Positions 41,644-47,933 of a stretch of 50,225 nucleotides of DNA are shown one piece after another. The position numbers and the translations under genes were made by a program. The stretch is from Candidatus Zipacnadia bacterium (GTDB taxonomy: Bacteria; Armatimonadota; Zipacnadia; Zipacnadales; Zipacnadaceae). Where the stretch lies: the NCBI GenBank assembly GCA_029820565.1, contig JALGUR010000006.1:1-50225 (forward strand), written 5' to 3'. How positions within the stretch are numbered: position 1 is the stretch's first letter; the number at the start of each line of letters is the position of its first letter. The notes below the pieces were generated by a model. It did not search any database. It worked only from the letters and a program-made list of their open reading frames with translations, and had not been told where the DNA came from.

Positions 41644-43185
41644 TTAACGGGTCAGGTCTTCCTGGCTCATACTCAATATGTAGGCCCCGTAGCCATCGCG
41701 GGCCGGAGTCAGTAAGACGTCGCCCTCCTCCGGGGTGAACGAGGCACTAACCCCGTAGCACTGATGGATGTTCGTCTCGTTGACAAAGTACGACTCCAAG
41801 TCGAGGGGTACTTGGCCCTGGTCATCGGTCACACCGGTCAGTTTCAGGGGGAACTCCTCGTAACCCTCGGCGTACCGTATACTAACCGAGAAGTTGATTG
41901 TCTTGCCAGCCAAGGGTCGTCCTCCGGCAGTCAGTGTGGCCACATAAGAGTTGACGTACTTGGTCTTAGTCTCGTTCATCTCCCGCGTGACGGTCAGTTG
42001 TGTAGACTCAGGCAGAGTCGCCTGGAGCCGGAATGTATGGCTGCCGACCCACTGGTCCAGTTCACCAAAGAAGTTGTCGCCCCCGACATGCCACGAGCAC
42101 AGCAGCCGCCCGTCGGACAGTTCAATGATGTGTGGCTGGTAGCGGCAGGCGGGCAGACCCTCTATCTTGTACCAGGTGGCGCCCTCGTCGTTGGAGCAAC
42201 TGTATTGCCCACCGCGTACCGCGCCGACCAGCAGGCCCGAGCGCGTCAGCACCAGGCACTCGGGGACCCTCCCGGAGATCACGTTAAAGACTGGCCCGGG
42301 CAAAAAGCTGGTTTCCGTCTTGTACAAATACTGCCGGACCTGCGGGCCGCGCTGGACTGTGGAGTTTAGAATGAGTAGGTCACCCGAGGGCAACTCCACA
42401 AAGTCTGGCTCGGGCGCAGCAATGCCGGGTAAGACTGGGATTACCGTCCAACTCTTGCCGTCATCCTGGGAGATGAGCATGGCCCGCGTTCCGTGGCCGC
42501 GTGCGGAAGGTAGTGACTCCCCGCGCCTCGCAACCATTCGACCGGGGCCGAAGGCCGGTCCGTACCCACCCAGCAGCGCCAGAGAGTCGTCGCTCAGTCG
42601 CTTCATCCGGTACCCTCCCACAGAAAAGCCCTCCTTTACGACCACATCCGCCTGGACCTCCCAGGTCGTGCCCCCGTCGGCCGACACAGAAACGCGCATC
42701 CGCGGCTGATAATTGGGGTCAAAGGACGTGTAGTTGTCGCCGAGAGTCTTAATGATGCGCCCGTCGGCCAAACTGTTCCAGGCAAATGCGTTAATATTCT
42801 TGCTGGGGCAGCGGCCACTTTCAGTCCAGGTCGCACCGTCATCAGCGCTCTTAAGCACTACCAATTCGGTAATCACGTCCTTAGACCCGTTACAGAAAGA
42901 TGTGTGGTAGTTCACGGGCAGGTTCATGCTCTCCCAGAACTCCAGGGGCACTGGCTCCCACAGCGGATTAGTCGCCCGGCGCTTCTCAGCGAAGGCCAGG
43001 TAAAGGACGCCAGCGGAATCGTGCCACAGTGCGGTCCAGCAAGCGTAGCCGGGGCGCTCTTCGGGATGATATACTTCCTTAACTTCTACGTCCGTAGCCT
43101 GGGCAAATGGTGCTGCCGCAGACCCAGTGGTGAGCAGGGCAATACCTGCGGCCAACAACGCGGCGGTCACTAACATATTATTCAT
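41644..43185 (-). CDS. Secreted BNR/sialidase-like protein, copy 2
   Basis: 513 aa from the ATG at 43185 with AGGAGGGA just upstream. The reading frame is open for 33 more codons and includes dnaX leader copy 4 in frame, so a 546-aa fusion is possible. Signal peptide ends near 'GSAAAPFAQA'. The propeller has the Asp-box motifs 'SADDGATWTES', 'SADGGTTWEV', 'SQDDGKSWTV' and 'SNDEGATWYKI', with the same C-terminal Ig-like domain as copy 1. The two are clear paralogues in tandem. Confidence 0.85.
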   Translation of the reverse strand: MNNMLVTAALLAAGIALLTTGSAAAPFAQATDVEVKEVYHPEERPGYACWTALWHDSAGVLYLAFAEKRRATNPLWEPVPLEFWESMNLPVNYHTSFCNGSKDVITELVVLKSADDGATWTESGRCPSKNINAFAWNSLADGRIIKTLGDNYTSFDPNYQPRMRVSVSADGGTTWEVQADVVVKEGFSVGGYRMKRLSDDSLALLGGYGPAFGPGRMVARRGESLPSARGHGTRAMLISQDDGKSWTVIPVLPGIAAPEPDFVELPSGDLLILNSTVQRGPQVRQYLYKTETSFLPGPVFNVISGRVPECLVLTRSGLLVGAVRGGQYSCSNDEGATWYKIEGLPACRYQPHIIELSDGRLLCSWHVGGDNFFGELDQWVGSHTFRLQATLPESTQLTVTREMNETKTKYVNSYVATLTAGGRPLAGKTINFSVSIRYAEGYEEFPLKLTGVTDDQGQVPLDLESYFVNETNIHQCYGVSASFTPEEGDVLLTPARDGYGAYILSMSQEDLTR

Positions 43186-43209
43186 TTTGTTCCCTCCTAT
43201 AGTCGTTAG

Positions 43210-43284
43210 GCTGACATGCTCCTGCGCAATGATTTCCTCAAACCTCTGCGGCCTGTATTTTAAGGCAAATGGTGTGTAGGGCAT
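43210..43284 (-). repeat. dnaX leader copy 4 (25 codons, in frame with sialidase copy 2)
   Basis: The minus strand reads M-P-Y-T-P-F-A-L-K-Y-R-P-Q-R-F-E-E-I-I, then A-Q-E-H-V-S, matching dnaX codons 1-25 with five substitutions. The frame continues through eight linker codons into the sialidase ATG. Confidence 0.9.
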
Positions 43285-43309
43285 TGTTATGCAGTCTTAC
43301 GCTTCTGGG

Positions 43310-43540
43310 TCAATTCCAGCCTGGCCCTGGGCCCCCCTTGTTTCCCCCCGCATGCGGGGGGATTATAGATGAATGCCTCCTCACCTGACACGAGCCGAAT
43401 GTTTCCCCCCGCTTGCGGGGGGATATAGGGGGGTAAGAACCTGCATAGGCGAATCCCGCCCGCTCAAGGGCCTTTATCACCTGGCGCCCGGCATAGGCAA
43501 CCACTTCCGCCTCCTCTACCGTCAGTTTGTAAGCTGACAT
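43310..43540 (-). pseudogene. hicA-like fragment with C-rich palindromes, 3' half deleted
   Basis: It reads 'GRQVIKALERAGFAYAGSYP' like the N-terminal half of the hicA at 39546-39873, then runs through two copies of the C-rich palindrome and stops. The HicA core ('RQRGSH') is missing. The break point carries AGCGT, which occurs on both sides of the missing segment in the first locus, consistent with a microhomology deletion. Leader copy 5 lies directly upstream. Confidence 0.7.
43340..43440. repeat. Two copies of the C-rich palindrome
   Basis: TTTCCCCCCGCATGCGGGGGG near 43345-43365 and TTTCCCCCCGCTTGCGGGGGG near 43402-43422, the latter followed by ATATAGGGGGGTAAGAAC exactly as in the first hicA locus. 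Confidence 0.75.
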
Positions 43541-43607
43541 GCCGCTGCCCAATAATCTCCTCAAATGTCTGCGGTCTGTATTTTAAGGCGAATGGTGTGT
43601 AGGGCAT
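43533..43607 (-). repeat. dnaX leader copy 5 (25 codons)
   Basis: The minus strand reads M-P-Y-T-P-F-A-L-K-Y-R-P-Q-T-F-E-E-I-I, then G-Q-R-H-V-S. It resembles copy 4 at the amino-acid level and the authentic dnaX at 'GQ'. The mini-ORF stops after about 47 codons inside the hicA fragment. Confidence 0.9.
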
Positions 43608-43816
43608 TGTGATCTATACGCCACCGGACTGCCATCGGTCGCCGCGAAGACCTCACCCCGTGGGTCACCTATTTGATAGACCTCCTTCGGCTGGCGCCGG
43701 AAATCTAGGGCTAGGTCCTTGCCATACTTAGCGTCCCACGGCGCCCTCTGGTCGCCCAACCAATGCTGTGCCTCATCGCCCAGCCAAGGGGCGCCAGGAG
43801 CAAGGGACGGCCTTCC
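43583..43816 (-). pseudogene. Gene remnant of unknown identity
   Basis: An open frame without start reads '...WLGDQRAPWDAKYGKDL', 'ALDFRRQPKEVYQIGDP', 'RGEVFAATDGSPVAY' and ends inside leader copy 5. The amino-acid composition looks like real coding sequence, so this is probably the 3' end of a truncated gene joined to the dnaX leader array. I do not recognise the family. Confidence 0.45.
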
Positions 43817-43918
43817 TTACGCTATTAGATTTCGCTTCCTCCGAATGAACAGATCTCCTCAGGTGACGATCATTCATTTCCCCCTCGAATCATACAAGTG
43901 TTGAAATACGCGATTGCC

Positions 43919-44503
43919 CTACTGGTAGTACTCCAGCTCTGGTGGCGGCGCGTCGCTAGAATCTCCCGAAGTCCCCTCGCGAAGAATCTTTGACCTCACG
44001 AATTGGCTCAGGCGAAACAAAGCTAGTGGACCACCGTAATGACGCCAATCAAAATGTGAGCCATGAAGAGAATGCGTGTCCAGCCGGAGGATGCCCTTGA
44101 CTTCAAACACCTGATCGCGGCAATCGGCGTCGATTGACCAAATGGGATCAAAAGGTTCATGCGCGAAGGCGTTCCGGATCAGCCGAGAAATCTGGTACGC
44201 GGCTCGAACCTGTGGGCGCGCATCGTTCTTTGGATCGGTAATGACTGCAACAATTGCTTCACGTATCTGCATGGCCATCATGTACGTCGCTGTTCGCTGC
44301 AAGAGCCACGCTGCAAAGTCTGCCTGCTTGGTGGTTAGGGCGACCTCCTTGTAGTCGACCGTGTGCCGGCCGTAAGTCCATACGTCGGGAAGGTCGAAAG
44401 GTTGTCGCTCACATGATGTTGCCAAAGGAACCGCGCTTGCCAACCTGAACTGAAGCTCAGCCGCTTTCAATAGTTCGATTTGCACGTCTCGCTCATCAGT
44501 CAC
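43919..44503 (-). CDS. Hypothetical protein with a HEPN-like R-x4-H motif
   Basis: 194 aa, helical, no signal peptide. The segment 'AYQISRLIRNAFAHEPFDP' contains R-N-A-F-A-H, the R-x4-6-H arrangement typical of HEPN ribonuclease/nucleotidyl-binding domains, and similar segments occur in many uncharacterised proteins. Nothing else is recognisable, and a HEPN assignment is tentative. The upstream neighbour at 44526 may be in the same transcript (22 nt apart). Confidence 0.6.
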   Translation of the reverse strand: MTDERDVQIELLKAAELQFRLASAVPLATSCERQPFDLPDVWTYGRHTVDYKEVALTTKQADFAAWLLQRTATYMMAMQIREAIVAVITDPKNDARPQVRAAYQISRLIRNAFAHEPFDPIWSIDADCRDQVFEVKGILRLDTHSLHGSHFDWRHYGGPLALFRLSQFVRSKILREGTSGDSSDAPPPELEYYQ

Positions 44504-44525
44504 CGCAATATCCCTCTAAAGCGGA

Positions 44526-44795
44526 CTATTCGGCTTCATCATACTGAAAGTGGGTGTGGTCGCCTGGCAGATGGGTTGTTAGGGTCAATATACCTAGCGC
44601 AATCTTTTGCGCGACCGCCGCAGGCAGTATTAGGTATCCGCGCCGAGCACCCAGATCACCTTCCTGGTAAACCCGGGCAACTTGCGTGACCTCGATGCGG
44701 ACTGAATGTCCCGCCAAGCCATCAACCTCAACCTTATAGCTATCAGCGGAAAAACCGTATTCGGTGGGACCGGAATACTCAACTCGCATGCGCAT
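44526..44795 (-). CDS. Hypothetical small protein
   Basis: 89 aa, no recognised domain; 'GLAGHSVRIEVTQVARVYQEGDLGARRGYLILP' suggests a small beta-rich fold. No signal peptide. Downstream is the HEPN-like gene. Function unknown. Confidence 0.5.
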   Translation of the reverse strand: MRMRVEYSGPTEYGFSADSYKVEVDGLAGHSVRIEVTQVARVYQEGDLGARRGYLILPAAVAQKIALGILTLTTHLPGDHTHFQYDEAE

Positions 44796-44959
44796 GGTAC
44801 CCCCTCCGTTCGCTTAGGTTGCTTCGTTCGCTATTTGACCACTAAGTAGAGTAGCCTTTCGAGCCTTCTCCCTGTCGTACATTGGCCATACAGCCGGGTC
44901 GCGCCGGTTAGCCTAGGCGTTACCCAAGCAGCCTGTTCGCGTCATGGCTGCAACTACGT

Positions 44960-45142
44960 TTATTCCTGGCGGTCGGCGAGGAGTTGGCCGCCGACGCCGA
45001 CGTTCTCGGGGGGGTTCTCTTTGATCAGCACGGTGATATGCGGTATCTGGTAGACGTCAGTGGCCGCCTCGGTTAGCCGGCTGACCAATTCGCGCTTGGA
45101 CTCTATGGAAATGGGCGGGCCCTCTACAGTAATTGTCGGCAT
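44960..45142 (-). CDS. 4-oxalocrotonate tautomerase family protein
   Basis: 60 aa from the ATG at 45142 behind AGGAGGTG, so the catalytic Pro follows the initiator Met ('MPTITVEGPPISIESKRELV'). 'TEAATDVYQIPHITVLIKENPPENVGVGG' matches the family. These tiny homo-oligomers use Pro1 as a general base in keto-enol tautomerisation. The substrate cannot be read. The frame extends upstream into repeat DNA and should be ignored. Confidence 0.9.
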   Translation of the reverse strand: MPTITVEGPPISIESKRELVSRLTEAATDVYQIPHITVLIKENPPENVGVGGQLLADRQE

Positions 45143-45182
45143 CTGGGTTGTACACCTCCTTAACGGCAGTAACGAAAGCAAG

Positions 45183-45236
45183 GACAGCAACGGCAGCAAC
45201 TACAGCAACGGCAGCGAGTACAGCAACGGCAGCAAT
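45183..45236. repeat. Tandem 18-bp repeat, three units
   Basis: ACAGCAACGGCAGCAACT is repeated three times with small changes, upstream of the tautomerase start on the minus strand. The units share the CAACGGC motif with the heptamer arrays. Confidence 0.7.
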
Positions 45237-45300
45237 AGGTAACGGCAACAGCATACAGGGCAATGCCCACCCCGCGCATAAACAGTGCCCCTTTGATAGG

Positions 45301-45545
45301 TTTTGCAACAGTCTCTATCGGGGCAGGAATGCCCCTCGTACAGCGGTGCGGCCTATTATTCTGTGGGAGCCGCGTCCTCGGCGCGATACACATCGGGGCT
45401 GGGAAGCCCCTCCTACAGTAGTGTGGCTAATCGGGCCGGGGATACTCCTACGCCACATTATATGTGGCTGCGGCGCACCAGCGGCCTGCCCACAGCAGAT
45501 TATGGTAAATCGGGGCAGGGATGCCCCTCCCGCGGATTTTGTGAC
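45301..45545. repeat. Cluster of REP-like modules
   Basis: At least four 'ATCGGG(G)C...GCCCCT' hairpin modules (near 45317, 45391, 45436 and 45512) alternate with GTGGGAGCCGCGTCCTCGGC-type hairpins. No gene is credible in 45143-45789; open frames here come from repeats. Confidence 0.7.
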
Positions 45546-45553
45546 AGTCGGTG

Positions 45554-45745
45554 TGTATCCCTGCCCTTGCCCCTGTCCTTGCCCCTGCCGTTGGTCCCGC
45601 CCTTGCCCGTGCCGTTCAGGTGTCGTTGCACCGGTCGTTGCGCCTGCTGTTAAACCTGCCGTTGGCCTTGTCGTTAGGCTGTCGTCGTCTGGCGTTAAAC
45701 TGTCGTTGTCTGCTGTTGTCTGCCGTAAAATGGCCATGCACCCTG
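45554..45745. repeat. TGCCGTT / TGTCGTT heptamer array
   Basis: CCTTGCC, CCTGCCG, TTGTCGT and TGTTGTC units follow each other over ~190 bp and end in CTGCCGTAAAATGGCC beside the SRP RNA gene. Confidence 0.7.
45720..45739 (+). repeat. 20-bp inverted repeat, left arm, flanking the SRP RNA gene
   Basis: CTGCCGTAAAATGGCCATGC; its exact reverse complement stands at 45994-46013 on the other side of the SRP RNA gene. Confidence 0.85.
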
Positions 45746-45789
45746 CTGTTGATGATTGACTCCAGGCGTTACCTCAGCAGCCTGCTCCA

Positions 45790-45886
45790 GCCCGGTGGGC
45801 CGCGGCACAACAGGTTGATTGCCTACCGCTGCTTCCTTCCGGATCTGACGGGGTTCAGCAACACCTGCTTGCGCGGGACCCGGCCT
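45790..45886 (-). ncRNA. ffs: Signal recognition particle RNA (small bacterial type)
   Basis: The minus strand contains the conserved apical domain: GTGTTGCTGAACCCCGTCAG, then ATCCGGAAGGAAGCAGCGGTA and GGCAATC, with the GGAA tetraloop and symmetric internal loops of 4.5S-type RNA. The 5' end GGCCGGGTCCCGCGC pairs with the 3' GCCGCGGCCCACCGGG. It binds Ffh in co-translational targeting. Ends are approximate. Confidence 0.95.
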
Positions 45887-45993
45887 TCATCGCCGCTTAC
45901 TGAGGTCAGACCCTACAATCAAACACCTCGAGCAGGGAATTAAGCCCGGCTATGGCGGATTGCCGGTTCAGGGTACCGCCAGTCCCCCGCCTA

Positions 45994-46013
45994 GCATGGC
46001 CATTTTACGGCAG
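45994..46013 (+). repeat. 20-bp inverted repeat, right arm
   Basis: GCATGGCCATTTTACGGCAG, perfect reverse complement of 45720-45739. It abuts the 3' end of tRNA-Ser(GGA). Confidence 0.85.
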
Positions 46014-46018
46014 GCAAC

Positions 46019-46108
46019 TGGCGGAGAGGGTGGGATTCGAACCCACGTGCCGCTTACGCGACAACACGCTCTCCAGGCGTGCACCTTCGGCCGCTCGGTC
46101 ACCTCTCC
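46019..46108 (-). tRNA. tRNA-Ser(GGA)
   Basis: On the minus strand GGAGAGG acceptor, GACCGAGCGGCC D-arm, anticodon stem CACGC...GCGTG with loop CTGGAGA (anticodon GGA), a long variable arm, GGTTCGAATCC T-loop and encoded CCA. 90 nt. Confidence 0.95.
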
Positions 46109-46131
46109 GCACCTTGCTACCTGCCAGGAGG

Positions 46132-47148
46132 CTACAGGCAATTCAACGGATAATTTCCATACTCCTCAAAGGCCTGATACATCACTTTTATGTTTTCAAA
46201 GGGCACATCGGGGCCGATCTCTCCGTGGAGGATCAGGCCACCGTCATAATTCCCGAATAGGGCAATAATCTCCTTGACGTGATCTTCGATTTCTTCCTTG
46301 GTGCCGTGCGGGATAATGTGCTGGCGGTCCAAATCTGAGCGCAGGCAGATCCGGCCGGCAATACGCTGGGCCACCCGCTCGTTACCCATAATGTGATGCT
46401 GCGGATTTAGCACGTCTATCCCGATTTCAATAAAGTCATCTAATATATCCCAGGTATAGCCGTCGGTATGGAACCAGACGTGCCCGCCGCTATTGTGCAC
46501 TGCATCAAACATGCGCTTATAGCGAGGTTTGAAGAACTGTCGCCAGGTCTGGGGACTTATCAACATCGCGTGCTGTGCGCCCCAGTCATCGGAAAAATAG
46601 CAGCCGTCGGCCCCAGCCTGCAAGGAACCGGTTATGCCCTCAGTCCAGTAGTCAACTAACCGGTCGGCCAGTTCATTGACTTCATCATTGTTCTCGGCCA
46701 GGTCCATGTAGAGGTTGGCCGGGCCGCGTATCCACTGCATCTGCTCAAAGAGCGTTCCCCCGCAGCCGAAAGTGTAGTATTTGTGATTGGTGGCTTCTAT
46801 GCGCTGCTTCAGGTTATCGAAGTGGGGAAGAGGCGGGAACTGGTAGTCCGGCCACTTATCCCAAGTATCTAAAGCAGGCTGTACTACCTCACCTGACGTA
46901 TACCCCTTAAGCCCTCGCCACACTGAGCCCCAGTCGTCCCGCCATTGTCTAATAGAACCGTTAGTATCTCTTGGTGGCGGGGGCATCTGCACCTGGCCGA
47001 CACCGAAATCATCAGGAAGCTGATTGAGAAAGTCCACTAACTTCTGACCGTGCCGGTAAAAGGCTCCGGGAAATATGTAGCGGTGAACCGGCACCCTATC
47101 GGGCCCACCGAATTCTACGGCGCGGATTACCCGCTGCTGAGGGGTCAT
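46132..47148 (-). CDS. Uroporphyrinogen decarboxylase-like (URO-D/MtaA superfamily) protein
   Basis: 338 aa. The N-terminal 'TPQQRVIRAVEFGGPDRVPV' and core 'GADGCYFSDDWGAQHAMLISPQTWRQFFKPRYKRMF', 'VWFHTDGYTWDILDDFIEIGIDVLNP' fit the URO-D superfamily branch that includes corrinoid methyltransferases and many uncharacterised enzymes. The genuine HemE N-terminal Arg motif is absent, so heme synthesis is unlikely. The gene stands between tRNA-Ser(GGA) and tRNA-Ser(CGA), which breaks the tRNA cluster. Confidence 0.88.
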   Translation of the reverse strand: MTPQQRVIRAVEFGGPDRVPVHRYIFPGAFYRHGQKLVDFLNQLPDDFGVGQVQMPPPPRDTNGSIRQWRDDWGSVWRGLKGYTSGEVVQPALDTWDKWPDYQFPPLPHFDNLKQRIEATNHKYYTFGCGGTLFEQMQWIRGPANLYMDLAENNDEVNELADRLVDYWTEGITGSLQAGADGCYFSDDWGAQHAMLISPQTWRQFFKPRYKRMFDAVHNSGGHVWFHTDGYTWDILDDFIEIGIDVLNPQHHIMGNERVAQRIAGRICLRSDLDRQHIIPHGTKEEIEDHVKEIIALFGNYDGGLILHGEIGPDVPFENIKVMYQAFEEYGNYPLNCL

Positions 47149-47159
47149 CTGTGCGATTC

Positions 47160-47220
47160 GATTCGCCTTCTGTCGTTATCTGCTGTTGTCGGCTGTTGTC
47201 TGTTGTTGTCTGCCGTAAAC
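47160..47220. repeat. Heptamer array at tRNA 3' end
   Basis: TCTGTCGT, TATCTGC, TGTTGTC units end in TGCCGTAAAC directly at the CCA of tRNA-Ser(CGA). Confidence 0.65.
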
Positions 47221-47314
47221 TGGCGGAGAGGGGGGGATTCGAACCCCCGAGTGGGGATGAACCCACTACACGATTTCGAGTCGTGCGCGATCAACCAGGC
47301 TCTGCCACCTCTCC
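47221..47314 (-). tRNA. tRNA-Ser(CGA)
   Basis: GGAGAGG acceptor, anticodon stem CACGA...TCGTG with loop CTCGAAA (anticodon CGA), long variable arm GTGGGGATGAACCCAC on the plus strand, T-loop GGTTCGAATCC, encoded CCA. 94 nt. Confidence 0.95.
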
Positions 47315-47428
47315 GTAGGACAGGGTTCAGGATTCAGGGCTCAGGGTTCAGCACCCCACCACCCCAGGCCAGACTTAAATAGAGCTTAGATGCCGAATGC
47401 GGAACACTGAGTGCTGAATGCTGTAAAA

Positions 47429-47505
47429 TGGCGCCCCTGGCCCGATTCGAACGGGCGACCCGCAACTTAGGAGGTTGCTGCTCTATCCATCTGAGCTACA
47501 GGGGC
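47429..47505 (-). tRNA. tRNA-Arg(CCT)
   Basis: GCCCCTG acceptor, TAGCTCAGATGGATAGAGC D-arm, anticodon stem GCAAC...GTTGC with loop CTCCTAA (anticodon CCT), CGTTCGAATCG T-arm, encoded CCA. 77 nt. Confidence 0.95.
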
Positions 47506-47609
47506 TAAACCGCGCTCAGCATTCGGCATTCAGCACTCAGTTGCTGCCACCTCAGGCTCTGTTAAGTCGTTGCTGACTGCCGAATGCTGAGCGCTGAATG
47601 CTGCTAAAC
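47506..47609. repeat. CATTCAG/CATTCGG heptamer array with inverted halves
   Basis: TCAGCATTCGGCATTCAGC and, after a short middle part, GCCGAATGCTGAGCGCTG form an inverted pair filling the spacer between tRNA-Arg(CCT) and tRNA-Arg(GCG). Similar arrays occur at 47378-47428, 47690-47730 and 47843-47880. Confidence 0.7.
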
Positions 47610-47685
47610 TGGCGCGCCCGGGGCGATTTGAACGCCCGACCCCTGGCTCCGCAGGCCAGTGCTCTATCCACTGAGCTACGGGCGC
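47610..47685 (-). tRNA. tRNA-Arg(GCG)
   Basis: GCGCCCG acceptor, TAGCTCAGTGGATAGAGC D-arm, anticodon stem CTGGC...GCCAG with loop CTGCGGA (anticodon GCG), T-arm GGCGTTCAAATCGCC, encoded CCA. 76 nt. Most bacteria read CGC with tRNA-Arg(ACG/ICG), so a GCG anticodon is unusual. Confidence 0.92.
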
Positions 47686-47763
47686 ACCGCTATTCAGCGT
47701 TCAGCATTCGGCATTCAGCATTGACTTATTACCGTTGGCCCTGTCGTTATACCTGTCGTAACC

Positions 47764-47839
47764 TGGCGCGCCCGGGGCGATTCGAACGCCCGACACCCGG
47801 CTCCGGAGGCCGGTGCTCTATCCACTGAGCTACGGGCGC
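47764..47839 (-). tRNA. tRNA-Arg(CCG)
   Basis: GCGCCCG acceptor, anticodon stem CCGGC...GCCGG with loop CTCCGGA (anticodon CCG), T-arm GGCGTTCGAATCGCC, encoded CCA. 76 nt. It differs from the adjacent tRNA-Arg(GCG) mainly in the anticodon arm, so the two are a duplication. Confidence 0.95.
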
Positions 47840-47933
47840 ACCGCTATTCAGCGTTCAGCGTTCGGCATTCAGCATTCAGTTACTGCCGTTATCTGTCGTT
47901 GTCTGCTTTTGTCTGCCGTTGTCTGGCGTAAAA

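Noticed and set aside
39434-43607. Assembly artefact as the cause of repeated dnaX starts
   Set aside because: The five leaders differ at several positions and have different lengths and junctions, which a misassembly of identical reads would not produce. Long reads would still be the final proof.
45183-45236. Possible CRISPR-like array
   Set aside because: The 18-bp units are tandem without unique spacers; no cas genes nearby.
45133-45759. 208-codon plus-strand frame
   Set aside because: Made of Cys/Pro codons from tandem and REP-like repeats; no start signal.
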